A stretch of DNA of 64,000 nt, taken from Daphnia carinata. Lineage: Eukaryota; Arthropoda; Branchiopoda; Diplostraca; Daphniidae. Below are positions 50,701 through 61,362 of the stretch, piece by piece. Each line of letters starts with the position of its first letter. Position 1 is the stretch's first letter. Made by a program: the position numbers and the translations under genes. The stretch spans positions 8,649,534 to 8,713,533 of the forward strand of contig NC_081331.1 of NCBI RefSeq assembly GCF_022539665.2, in the 5' to 3' direction. The notes under the pieces were generated by a model. That model did no database searches. It was given only the letters and a program-made list of their open reading frames with translations, and had not been told where the DNA came from.

Positions 50701-52537
50701 CGAACCGACCAGTAAACAGACTGTTTCCGGAGCAGGTGTCAGCGCACAGCAGGGCAAGACGAATGAAGCGACTGCGAACACAACTCCTTCGTATGCTTCC
50801 AATGCTGAATCTAGCAAAACGCAACAAGTCCATCAAGATTATGGAAATGGTTACGTGAAAGGCGAGACTAAAGTAACTACTTCATCTTATTCTTCAGGCG
50901 TGGCATTATCCGTACAACAAAACGGCAGTGAGAAAAGCCAAGGAACATCGATTAAAAAAACGGAATGGGATATAGAGGATCTTTTCCATCGAGGTTCTCC
51001 AAGTGAAAAAACGACAAAAGCGCCCAGCAGACGACCAACTTCATCACTTACCAATGCCATGCGCGACGTCAAACAACCGATGAAAGCATATCAAGAAATG
51101 GGCAAGGTTAGTGGATCTCGACTTACTGGATCTGCTGGTGAAACGCGAGGAACAGGTGGAACTGGCGGAACAAGGGGAACAGGTGGAACCTACGGAACAA
51201 GGGGTACAGGTGGAGTCGGTGGAACGCGAGGGTCAGGAGGCGTCGATGACACTCGGCGAGGAGGTCTTGGAAGTAGAACACAAGGTTCCGCAGGATACAA
51301 ATCAGCCAGCGGGCTACGCGATACGACATACGGAGCTCCTGCTGCAGTGAGTGCAACACGATACAACGTTGCAGGGCACAGCACAGCATGGGACGGTTCA
51401 AGCGGTGGAGTACACGGAAAAAGTAACCAAAACACCAATTCACCCACTTCCAGGTATCAGGATGATTACGAGACGTCCGGTCAGCTTGGAGATCATACGT
51501 TCGGGTTGAAGGAGGATGTAAAAACTAAAAATAAATATAATGCTTCTCAACTAGACGTGGTCCAATCCCGCACTGCAAGTGTGAGGCCGAAAGCAGATTC
51601 AGACGCCAACAGAAGAGTTTCGAACGGCAAAATTTCTTACGCTGGCAGTCGCATCGCAAACGGAAAGTCCAGTAGCAAACAACAAGACGTTTCAGATGCG
51701 ATTGGTCATGTTGAATACAAAGGTTCAGACCGTGGTTATGACGAACAGCGGAAGGCGGAAGCGACATCGGGTGTCGATTATCAAACACGCCAATCTCAGT
51801 CAGATGCAACGACATCACGCCCTGTTTCTATTTACCGCGACAAAGTGTCTTCACCACCAACAACAGATGAAGTCAACACATCTTACAGCGACAAAAAAAT
51901 CACGGTTAAAGTCCCGTCAACCAACAAAGCAGCTATTTTGGAAAAATGGACCACTGCCTCTTCGTCTGCTTTTAACACTAAAACAGACAGCGTTGGAGCA
52001 AACCGCCCGGCGGTTGGTAGCGAGTCTTATGCGCATGCTGCATCAGTTAAACCACAATCTTCAGTCAAGGATTTGAAGTTAAATAATAGACAAGGGATCA
52101 AGAACAGAGTCAACGTTAAGACGGAGAATCAACGCATCACTGTTCAATCTAATGGCGAAACATCGGCAAGTACTGCAATCACGTCGTCTTCTGGGAAGAA
52201 AATTTCCAGCGATGGCTTGGGGGCCATCACCGAAATCGAATATGGTAACAGGTATTTGGAAAAGATTACAATTGCCCAAGCGACGGCAAGAAACGAAACA
52301 CTGGGGTCGGAGGTATGTGTTCGAGCCGGTCTCTTCCGTCACCCATCTGATTGTCAAAAGTTTTACGAATGTTACTGGGATCGTTGGATTCGTCAGTATA
52401 CGGTACATATATTTAAATGCCCTGTTCATCTTGTATACGATGACTATATAACAGCCTGCAACTGGCCATTGGACGGGCCAGCTTGCGTTCCTCACGAAGC
52501 TGTTAAGCTCTACCCTGAGCTACCATCAGCTGCCTGA
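44760..52537 (+). CDS. Secreted chitinase-like protein: inactive GH18, three CBM14 domains and AYQAPAP repeats; 2,223 aa, 11 exons
   Basis: Exons: 44760-44832, 44934-45089, 45298-45536, 45651-45721, 45807-45920, 46027-46129, 46217-46375, 46493-46618, 46692-48258, 48414-48539, 48600-52537; total 6,672 nt, 2,224 codons with stop. Exon 1 is a signal peptide (MDNWRLYLILVGCLVLGFAS). Exons 2-9 trace a GH18 fold, but the catalytic DGxDxDWEYP strand reads EGVEIHWHQP, losing the acid/base Glu and the Asp residues, so hydrolysis is not expected. Two CBM14 (peritrophin-A) domains follow (about 47020-47200 and 47235-47420, six-Cys pattern). Then come a Ser/Tyr-rich segment, the AYQAPAP array (48900-49980), a Gly/Thr/Arg repeat (51139-51245) and a C-terminal CBM14 (52310-52500). 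The likely role is a chitin cross-linker in cuticle or peritrophic matrix. The repeat recalls elastic or Tyr-cross-linked cuticle proteins. Large frame-shadow ORFs over the array are not genes. Confidence 0.9.
48333..48361 (+). repeat. (ATT)n microsatellite in an intron of the chitinase-like gene
   Basis: Tandem TTA/ATT units between exons 9 and 10, within a T-rich tract starting near 48295. Confidence 0.85.
48900..49980 (+). repeat. Coding tandem array, heptapeptide AYQAPAP and variants
   Basis: About fifty 21-bp units encode AYQAPAP-like heptads. Units at the two ends vary (SYQAPAP, AYKAPAP, VYQAPAP, EYQAPAP), while those at about 49490-49740 are almost identical in DNA, including third positions. 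That pattern indicates recent amplification or gene conversion in the middle of an older array. Confidence 0.9.
51139..51245 (+). repeat. Coding Gly-Thr-Arg tandem repeat
   Basis: Short degenerate units such as GTRGTGG and GTYGTRG repeat inside the last exon of the chitinase-like gene, forming a flexible Gly-rich linker. Confidence 0.75.
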
Positions 52538-53430
52538 AATCTAAGGCTCTCCATACTTGCTGACCTACCGGCAGCATTCTCAATATTGGGAAACACTCCA
52601 GGGCTAAATTTTCTTTAAGATTTGCAGTTGCATTCTATACTTAAGTACGTAGATTTACACATAAATTCTCGGGTGTGAAATAATCTGAGATTCTTTTTTT
52701 AAAACTATTGGCTTATTTGTTTGAAAATCATATGAATGTCAAGAGATGGTCGTCGAGTTGTGGCGAATTTCAATTGAAATGTACCAATGGGGATCGCCTC
52801 ACATTGCTTTCAAAAATCCTACTTTTTGCACCTAAACAGAATAAGTAATTTGCATTCTTAGTTCTATAATTCACCAATCCTTTGAAGATTACCGATAACA
52901 TATACAGTCGCTTAGAAACTTACCTAGATCCCACTCGATAGCATTTTTTACCTATTAAAGGGTTGTCAGTTTCATGTACGAGATTTGCGTACTTTTACTA
53001 CACATTATTGTGCATTTATTCTGCCTCTTGAATTGGATCCTGGTATATGAGTAACCAATTTAGCTAGCTTTTCATTGTTCATGAACAGGTTACATACGAA
53101 AATTATATAAGATTTTTCCCAGGGCCATTTACTAAATGCTCATGCACATCAAAAAGTTTTAATTCATGTCTGAGATCTACTCCACATTCCGGCTTTGGAA
53201 CGGAAGACAATGAAGAAAATCTCTACTATTATTTATTTCAACAGAACAGTGAGTTTTTTTTTTTACCTGGTAAAATCTTTGTGGGTATTGTATATACATA
53301 AAGCTTATTCTATAATACACCAGTTTCGGGCATAAACGACAATTGACCACGATTCTTTATATACAACCAAAATGCATCAGGAAAACAAACCTTATGAATC
53401 AAATTGTTACACGCAAGAGAGTATATGTTG
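52538..53430. other. 3' flank of the chitinase-like gene
   Basis: AT-rich sequence that should hold the 3' UTR. No other feature is supported. Confidence 0.45.
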
Positions 53431-53625
53431 GTAAAGTGCCGGTCCACTTATAGAAACGCCTAGCTATGGAACCGGCACGGTTATCGAACCAATTTTTCCC
53501 TTGCCATGTTTCAGCGCCGCTGTTGGCTGTATTTTGAACTAGATTCGTGTTTCGGTGGCGGGAATCAATGGGATGCACTTTAAAACATGCAAACAAATAT
53601 TACTTCAATTGGCTTAATAAGCATA
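53431..53625. mobile_element. Half copy of the TA-flanked MITE family
   Basis: Sequence from AGTGCCGGTCCACTTATAG onward, through TAGCTATGGAACC, CGGTTATCGAACC and the inner TTGGCTGTATT block, matches the reverse complement of about 18515-18704. The opposite terminus is missing. Confidence 0.7.
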
Positions 53626-54518
53626 TATTGAATAATTGATATTGAATAATTGACGGAAAAGTAATTCGAAAGCATGAAAAGTAAATGCGAACAGCATTAC
53701 CGTTGTGCTATACGGCTTTCGCAGACCGTCAAAGTTTGGGTAATGAATGAATAGACCATAGATGACTGTGATCGGGTACCTGGTTATAGAACAACATGGT
53801 CTCCGCGAGTTGACTCGACCGTTCGGGTTCCCAGCGGCACACGATTCCTGCGTTTTGATTGGCTCACCAACCAGTACACACCGCCACTGAAGAAGGCAAC
53901 AACCCGGCTGTCAAAGTGTCTTCTGCAACCATCGTCTCCCTAGTAGCACGCGGTGCCGTTTCGGTACCCGAAAGGTGCCGCACATACCGGAAAGGCATCC
54001 GCACCGATTTCAGGCACCAAAACGGCACCAAAATGGGACCCGTTTTTGGATACTAAGGCATCCTCAAGGCGGGTATGAAAAGGGTACCATTCCGGCACCC
54101 GAAACGTTCCGCAGATGACGGAGAGAGCCGACACACCTTTCGGGCACCAAAACGGTACCAAAATGGTACCATTTAAATATTGTGCTCATTTAAAAAAATT
54201 TAGTAAATGAGCCAACTAATTGTATATTAAATTTAAAACATATTATTTGGGTATAATTATAAACCTTAGCGAAATGGAAAGATGATGCAATTCTTAGAAA
54301 AAGAATCTGATAAAAAAAAATACTCATATAACTAAAATTACATTAAAAAATAATATTTTTTAGGATATTTAAAGAATTTAAAATTCTTATTAATCCAAAT
54401 ATAACTATTGTATTATGTTGTATAGACAATTTGTATTAAAAATAATAGTATTAACAAATCAAACTTAAGTTTGAAAATAAAAAAAAATTTAGCATAATTA
54501 GTTTAATTACTTATGAGG

Positions 54519-54540
54519 GAACGAAAGTTAACTTTCGTTC
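54519..54540. repeat. Perfect 22-bp palindrome
   Basis: GAACGAAAGTT followed by its exact reverse complement, in the AT-rich interior of the 1.19-kb TIR element. It could form a hairpin or be a dimeric binding site. Confidence 0.8.
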
Positions 54541-54830
54541 TCGAAATTAAGTTAATTAATTAGAAAAATTAATTAAAATTAATTTCAAAAATTAATTAAA
54601 ATTAATTTCAAAAATTAATTAAAATTAGTTAAACCGAAATTAAGTTAAATTTAACTAATTATTGATTATAAGTTAATAATTAATTATTTATATTAAGTTA
54701 AATTTAACTTAATTTTGACTTCATCTTTACGCTTATTAAATTCTTTTTGTGACCTGTTGAAAAAAACTAAGTATTTTTCTAGGTTACCAAGTTATATAGT
54801 TCGGAAATAGTAGTAATAATAAGATTAGAA

Positions 54831-54906
54831 GGGTCTAGTGGAAAGAACATCCGGTTGTGATGCGGGAGACCCGAGTTCGATCCCAGCCACAGCCTTTTCT
54901 TTTTTT
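54831..54906 (+). repeat. tRNA-His-like module inside the TIR element
   Basis: A-box-like GGGTCTAGTGG, a TTGTGAT stretch where an anticodon loop would be (GTG, histidine), B-box-like GAGTTCGATCCC and then a T-rich run. The stems pair imperfectly. It is the sister of the module at 8394-8475. Confidence 0.5.
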
Positions 54907-55126
54907 CGATTTGCCTAAAAATCTGTCATTTCGGTTACAATAACGGCACCGTTTTGGTGCCGTACATGGTGTGTGAAAACGGTACCGGTTTTCCGGTGTT
55001 TGGGGGGGCGGACATCGTGTGCGAATTCGTAATGAATTCGATGGGAATCCGGCACCAAAACGGTACCTGACCTACCTAATCCCGGCACCAAAACGGTGCC
55101 AAAACGGTGCCGATGTGCTACTAGGG

Positions 55127-57798
55127 CTGCATCATTTAAAATGTCAAAATGGGCCTAAAATTACTTCCAAAAGCTTCCCTTATTGTGAACTCAACCAAGA
55201 ATAATTGGAAAACTGATCAGTAGTTAGAGAAACAAAAAAGAAAGAAAGAAATTTCAGGTAGGAAGGAATTTAAAGAAAAGATTGAAAAGAGCTCAACAAC
55301 CTGGTACTGGATTGGGAGGAAGGACTTATGGTCTTTTAAACAGAAAGAGTGGGGTGTGTTCAAACAATAGTTCTTCAATTGAAAAAGGAAAACCGTGCTG
55401 GAATATCTGCCAATCAGTTTCCTAAGTCTGTTTCATGTGTTCCAGAAGAAAATGTTACCCTATGTGAAGCTAAGAATGAGGACCATCCTAATCTGTTTCA
55501 TGGCTTGAGACAAACCGAAGAGGATCAATTAGGTCTTTTAGTAAATATGTAAATTCATGAATTATTGTTAGATAGTACCTTAAAGATCTTACTTCTATAG
55601 GAATTGATGCTTTGAATAAAAGATTGAAGATAATCTGTGAAGAAAACTTAATCGCAAGATAACTTTTTGAATTCCAGGTTGTCATAGAAAAAAAGAAAAG
55701 TTACGAGAAGTGAGCAGATGGTCAAAAGTGCATTGCTAATGCATGGGATGTGAAGAGAGATGCCTTGATGGATGCAAAAAGGAAAACCCCAATTAATTTT
55801 GGAAATGCCATCTGTGGGCAAAATATATTAATTATTTACCTTTTAAAATAGAGTTATGGCGGGTTTGGCGCAAAACCCCTATAAGTTGGGTTGGGTAATT
55901 TAAGTATAGACACCTTTTTGTCAATGTCCCAGGTGTTATGAAAAGTATCTGGAAAAAGTAGTGTATACTCTTTTTTTGTCAGATTCCCCCCCCCCCCGGC
56001 TAAGATGAAAAATGTCTAATAAACAGATAGCCACCCTCCATCGCCCACTTTGGTCTTGATCAACTCTATAGCACTTAGAAATAATTTTCGCCACATATCG
56101 GAATCGAAACACTTCAATCCGTGTCTGAATCCAACACTATACTGCTGAGCTACTACTTAAAATAAAAAATTATTGTAGATATCTATCTAATCGTTTAGTT
56201 TATGGAGGCTGAATGAAAAAAAAACTGTTATATACTGATGCAACGTTTAGTCTTTATGAGTCGTAAGCGGTTTGTATCGGTTTGCGGCGCGGAAAGACCA
56301 GGTTCAGATTTGATAAAGGTGATAGGTAACTATAGCATAATGTTTCAAGAAGTAATTTTCAGCATTACAATGTCGGATTGAGACACGTATTGCAGTGGTT
56401 CAATCCAGATATAAGACGAAAATCTTTCTTAAAATCGATGGAATACTGTACTGGACTGAAAATCGTCGTTTTCACATGTTCCAATACGCTGTAAGTAATT
56501 GTAGATTTCATTTCATTTAATGTTACATTGATTGATACACTCACACAAAACTGTGAGCAATCTACCTTAAGCATCTCGCCTGAGGTCAACTAGCGAAATT
56601 TCGTTCTGATGTCCGTACGTGTGCAGGGTAAAAAAGCGAATTGGGACATAGGCACGGTTCCTGCTAATTTGGGACAAAAAAATATACATTTTTTCGCTTT
56701 ACGAATGGTAACTGATAAGGGTTCTATTAGGGCATCAGTTAGGCGAATTATAAACTAAAAGGTGGTTACGCAAATTATCCAAAGAGCAAATTATAAAACA
56801 AATTACAATACCGAGAAAACGGTTATTGAAATTTTTTGATTTTTTTCAATATTTTTACATCAATCGACGCACAGTGCAAAAATAAATCGATTGATGTAGG
56901 ACATTTATACGATTTTGGCATTACTTGTCAAAAGTAGCACAAAAATGTTTCAGGGATTTACAATCTAGTCTGGCTTCAGCAGCGCGGTTTTTTAAAAATG
57001 AACTTACATCCTTTCACCTTTTTCGTAACTTCCAAGGTAATAAACTTTTTACATTTTTAAAGGTAATTTCTTTTTTTTTATTTCATCTTCCGAGGTACAA
57101 AACGAGAAATTCATCGAAAACTGTTGTCCCTCCACCCCAACAAATGAGTATATGTACAATGTACAATATACAATATATACATTCTACCGTAGTAAAAAAT
57201 TTTATGCATTGTTAAGGAACAGTCTCGAACATCATTACAGCGATATTGGTTGGGAATGGATAAGTTGAAAGCAATTTTTGTCGGTTTACAACTTCGGACA
57301 TGTTTGTGGGAATCTCAATACTTTTTCCCCCCGAAATTTCCAATCCCATTTACTTGTTCGTTTTTTTACCGGGGAAACTATGGCCTATTGGCTGCTTAAA
57401 GATAGAAGTGTATAATACAATTTTAAAAATCAAATCTTATGTTTGGGGTGAGTTTCGATCGCAAGTTACCAGTCCTGAATAGAGGATGTCTCGTTTTGAC
57501 AGCTCATTGTCTTGGTTATTCAAAACCTAATTTCACTATATTTTACTATTGCACCCTCTTCAGCGTCTTAACCTATCCGATTCAGAATTAAAACTGAATC
57601 GAATGAATGAATTAGTTTTGAAAAATAAGCCTCTCCAGAGTTAGCATAAATTTCCAATGAACTAGGGTTTTTGTGCGAAATTAGCAGATCGGCTTTACAC
57701 ACATTCCCCATAAGAGAGACTGTTCACCCAAACGCTGTCGGGATAGCGACGATTGCCCCCTTCGACAAATGCCCCCCGGCTTTGCTACAATTGCCCCC
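55127..57798. other. Intergenic with decayed repeats
   Basis: No intact gene. At 55260-55340 a plus-strand reading KRLKRAQQPGTGLGGRTYGL looks like fragmentary protein, but it ends in stops. A run of C lies near 55987. A weak minus-strand tRNA-like unit lies at about 56085-56165. Confidence 0.4.
56085..56165 (-). repeat. Possible tRNA-like relic, minus strand
   Basis: The minus strand reads TAGCTCAGCAGTATAGTG (A-box region) and GTTTCGATTCCG (B-box region) at about tRNA spacing. Stems are imperfect, so a degenerate tRNA or SINE head is likelier than a working tRNA. Confidence 0.4.
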
Positions 57799-57888
57799 CG
57801 ACTTTTGCCCCCCAAAACTAATGCCCCCCCTAACTAATGCCCCCTTAACTAATGCCCCCTATTCAACGTAACAATAGCCCCCCTTCCA
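57799..57888 (+). repeat. Left C-rich direct repeat flanking the MULE relic
   Basis: Begins GACTTTTGCCCCCC and continues with ACTAATGCCCCC units. The same wording in the same orientation recurs at 59454-59523. Further C6 words precede it from 57755. Confidence 0.7.
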
Positions 57889-57928
57889 TAGGCAATATGA
57901 TAGACAATAAGTAAAACAGGTTTTATTT

Positions 57929-59470
57929 TTATCTTCTGCGGGTACATCGTCGACTGGGAGGCGTAATTGGGGAATCACCGTCTGCTGACAGGTGACGGGG
58001 TACGTGAACGATGAGACGTGGCCGACTGGTTACAGGCGTTATTTCGGCTTTAGCCAAAGGATCATTGTCATTGTCGGCTGGCTCGACTGTAGGAGAAGCG
58101 TGGTTAACTGCAGGCGCTCTAACAGTTCTAGCCAAAAATCGCCTTCTGGGTTAAATTGTTGTCCTTTCAGTCGAGTCGGCTTGGTTTTGTGTAATCAGCT
58201 GAAAATATAATTCAACGCCATTAAGATAAATTATAAGTTACAAATTAAATGCTAACTTACGTCTGGCTCAGTTAAATGCCTGGATTTTTTTAGAAAATCC
58301 CGCATAGAGATGACGCCCTCAATAAAATCCTTTTCGTTTTTTATATAACCTCATTCCGTTTTCGCTACGAAAGGGGTTGTCGTCGAGTTGTACGAATATT
58401 TTCTGACTCGGCTTGGTAATCACGAGCTTTAGAATCCTCGGCTTCCTTGATAAAATCTAAAAAATATGAATTGTTTAAATTATCTTTCTGAATTGTACAT
58501 ATTAAATGCATTTAAAAATATTCTAACGCCCCACTTACAGATGAAATCCCACACATTATGATGGGATTTTCCCATGCGGTCATTCAGCCACCTGTGCCCC
58601 GATTCCACCAAATTATTTGTCCGGTTCACCAGGCCATAAACACTGAAGACTTGCGGAATAATTTTTTCACCAATCCAGTAACTAAGGAAATAGTTGTTCA
58701 GTTGCTTTATTGCTGCCTGAATTGCTGCACTTTCACGGCGGAGAACATCATGATAGTAGGCTTTTATATTCTGTTGTAAAAAAAAATATGTAAGAATTTC
58801 GAAATTTCAATTTAAAATGTCAGGCTCTTACTTGATAACCGGCCAAAATTTCATCCGACGGCAAAAGCGCTAGCGCGATAAGCTACTTGACGTATTTCCC
58901 TATGACAGCGCGGTTCTTATACGCAAACTGCAGGCCATACTTTTGTATCCTTCTCCAGATAGCCTGAATAAAATTCAATTAATTAAAGTGCCTGCAACAT
59001 ATTCAAAAGATAAATATACCTGAGAGTAGTGAAAAAAGCAACCAATGTGTTGACTTCCATGAAATGCGGCCGCCATCGAACCTTGAATTGCTGCCTCATA
59101 ATCAGACATGATGAGATCAACCGAAATGTAACGGTCCGGATGAAGTTCATCAAAAATATCGATGACTTTCTTTAGCACAGCATCATAAAGGATGCGTGAT
59201 TTTCTAGTCATTAGAATGTATGCAAATGGGAATGCCTAATGGAAAACTATGATAAATATCAGTTTACAGCTTTTTTTAAAATATTTATTTACCAAATGGC
59301 CCCTTGTGATGCGGATAGTGAAGAGCTGTTTAAACAATCCGGGGACTGTTCGAAAAGTTGCGTCAGCTTGAAGTTCGGTCGCTTCACTAAGTTCCGGCAG
59401 TAGTGTCGGGGATAAAAAGACCAATGCTTCTCCCTCAACCGTCTTTACCAGGCCGACTTTTGCCCCCCAA
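57929..59470 (-). pseudogene. MULE-superfamily transposase relic with introns
   Basis: Minus-strand exons are about 59470-59293 (VGLVKTVEGEALVFLSP, LQADATFRTVPGLFKQLFTI), 59235-59020 (AFPFAYILMTRKS, DLIMSDYEAAIQGSMAAAF, HIGCFFHYSQ), 58963 to about 58832 (AIWRRIQKYGLQFAYKN) and about 58770-58543 (VNRTNNLVESGHRWLND, HHNVWDFI). These are the expected MULE blocks, including an aspartate of the DDE core within MSDYEA and the C/H block after it. An in-frame TAG at 58883 breaks the third exon. A Pro/Arg-rich ORF at 58135-57929 may be its C-terminal tail. The element is probably dead. C-rich direct repeats lie at both sides rather than clear inverted termini. Confidence 0.75.
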
Positions 59471-59523
59471 TATTAATGCCCCCCTAACTAATGCCTCCTG
59501 TCAAATATAACAATTGACCCCCA
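59454..59523 (+). repeat. Right C-rich direct repeat flanking the MULE relic
   Basis: CGACTTTTGCCCCCC followed by AATGCCCCCC and AACTAATGCC units, in the same orientation as 57799-57888. It overlaps the 5' edge of the transposase reading. Confidence 0.7.
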
Positions 59524-59884
59524 TTTATTGTTTTTAACTGTCTTGTACAAAAAGCGAACGCTACAATAAAATATTATTGGCAACTACCTTGCGTTTGTTT
59601 TCATTGTTATAGTTAATGGCGTCTGCTACTGGCCTGTTCGATACTGCCATCAAATAATATATTGCTGTCTGCTATTAATAAAGTGTAGTGGTGAACGTCG
59701 TGTGTGTGTGTGTGTGTTTCCCATGTTTTGATCTATCGGACTTTGGAGGTAGGTACCAATCATCAATTAATTTAATTTACCCATTTTTGCCCGGCTGGCT
59801 ATATCTTCGTGGTGCATTTTTTCTCATGTTTATCTCGGCGGGCAATTTTGCACGGTTGACTATTCCTTAGCAAGTATGACATCG

Positions 59885-60235
59885 AAGAATAGCTCAGATG
59901 GTAGAGCAACATCTCTCCTGATCTTCGGTCCCGCAAAAAATTCCGGGTTCGATTCCCGGTTGGGTACCTCGGTACTCAGGGTATGACGTGGTGCCAAAAT
60001 CTGGTACAATCATGGCAACATGGTTGGGTGACCTCCAGGTAATTGTCATTGCTGAAACCGATCGATGATGATAATCGCCATATCCACCTAGTCGCCGGGT
60101 GCTATGGAAAGATGTCCGATTCGGTTGGGGGCCTACAAGAGCTAGCCATCCACCATGGCTAGCGGAGTGCTTAGTGCAATACAGCCGGTGTAAAAGCCGG
60201 TGGCGCCGCGATGATTCCATCCCGAGTTTAGTTGT
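59885..60235 (+). mobile_element. tRNA-derived SINE, about 350 bp
   Basis: The head has a textbook A box (TAGCTCAGATGGTAGAGCA, from 59890) and B box (GGGTTCGATTCCC, from 59945) with T-stem pairing CCGGG/CCCGG. An unrelated body of about 270 bp follows, with no ORF on the sense strand, and then a pyrimidine-rich tail. Pol III head plus body is the SINE layout. I cannot name the family or confirm target duplications. Confidence 0.7.
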
Positions 60236-60870
60236 TTTGTGCTTGTTTCTTATTTCTCTTCTTCTCTTATATTTCTTTATTTCTCTTCTTTCTTAAAGAC
60301 TGGGCCCAAGTGCATGGTGTATCAGTGTGAAGAAATTTGTTAAACCAAATATTTAGATAGCGAAATGCATTCAACAACTATAAAAATAATTAAATGATTT
60401 TTTTTTATTTACATTGCTTTGAAATGAGAGCATCTAGTCCATGAGAGCATCATCTAGTTCCATGCCCTCAATTATTGAGCAGTTGGATGACAAAATGTTG
60501 CTCTTACAGTGCTGGTACTTTAAACTTAGTAATAAATGGGAAGTAATAGGTAATTAAAATAAAAGTAAAATTAACAATCCGCGCGTCGGGTCATGCGTTT
60601 GATCGCGCATCGGATATCTCACAGCTCCCTTGGGGATGTCACAGCAAACAGGCTTGTTTGTAGTTACCTACCTTGTGTGTTCCAGCCGATTTTTTGCTTT
60701 TGCATTCTTTCTCCTTCTTTGACTCTTATTGGTTTCCGACTTATGTAATTTTTGTAACCTTTTCGAATAAACCTATATATAGGAAGTAGGAAGTCGCAAA
60801 TGTCAATTCATTCTTCTCTAGCACATCTTGCGCATCTCTGATTAATATTTCTACTCTTTTAATTTTAAAA
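60236..60870. other. Flank of the Gypsy relic, possible 5' LTR or leader
   Basis: A TATA-like CTATATATAGG at 60771, then an initiator-like context, precede the ORF at 60871. This may be LTR promoter sequence, but no second LTR is inside the window to compare. Confidence 0.3.
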
Positions 60871-61080
60871 ATGTTTTACGAAGAAGACGAGTTCCCTATG
60901 GTTGAACCCGTTAAAGGAGTTAAATACAGTGGTACCCGTTACAACTCCGAGAAAGGATTTATTTACCATCTACAGAAGAGGGTACCGAGTCGATACACCG
61001 CATACAAGACAGCCAAAAGACCAGTGGAAGTAACCACGTGGGCAGAAATCCATCTAACAAGGCATTGTGATCAGGTCTAA
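60871..61080 (+). CDS. Unassigned 69-aa ORF at the start of the Gypsy region
   Basis: The ATG follows an A-rich leader. The product is charged and aromatic-rich (GVKYSGTRYNSEKGF, RYTAYKTAKRP). It might be the start of a degraded gag, since gag-type zinc knuckles follow in a shifted frame from 61081. I considered a FLYWCH-type finger, but the Cys/His pattern is incomplete. Identity unknown. Confidence 0.3.
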   Translation: MFYEEDEFPMVEPVKGVKYSGTRYNSEKGFIYHLQKRVPSRYTAYKTAKRPVEVTTWAEIHLTRHCDQV

Positions 61081-61240
61081 CAAAAAGTTCATCCGAACAT
61101 CACGCGTCATTCCCAGAGTGCGACAAGTGTAAACTGCGCCATGCGTCGGGACGGTGTTTTGCCTCGAATCAAGAGTGGCATAACTGCGGAGAAAGGGACA
61201 TTTTTCTCGCTGCTGCAAGAAGGCGAAGAAACTTCAAGCA
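61081..61240 (+). pseudogene. Gag nucleocapsid zinc-knuckle remnant
   Basis: The shifted frame reads CDKCKLRHASGRC and HNCGERD, Cys/His spacing like retrotransposon gag knuckles, leading into the protease region at 61363. It is frame-broken on both sides. Confidence 0.5.
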
Positions 61241-61362
61241 CTCACTTAGGAACGAAGCGAGCCGGAGGGGTCGCATTCCCTTGGGGAATTTGATGTAAAC
61301 GAAATTCGTCGAACTCATCAGCAGATGAGTGGGTCGAATCAATCGAGATAGAGGGAATAAAG

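Larger units (their letters stand above)
53938..55126. mobile_element. TIR element of 1.19 kb with GGTACC/GGTGCC-rich ends
   Basis: Both ends show CCCTAGTAGCAC in inverted orientation (53938-53949 and 55115-55126), followed inward by iterated GGCACCAAAACGGTACC-type words on both sides. The interior is very AT-rich with palindromes and a short tandem repeat (TTAATTAAAATTAATTT units near 54560-54640). No transposase is present. I could not define a target duplication, so the superfamily is unknown. Confidence 0.65.

Noticed and set aside
59894-60220. A 108-codon minus-strand ORF
   Set aside because: It is the antisense reading of the SINE, including its tRNA-derived head.
60871-61080. FLYWCH-type zinc finger linked to the nearby MULE
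   Set aside because: The needed Cys/His pattern is incomplete and the strand is opposite to the MULE relic.
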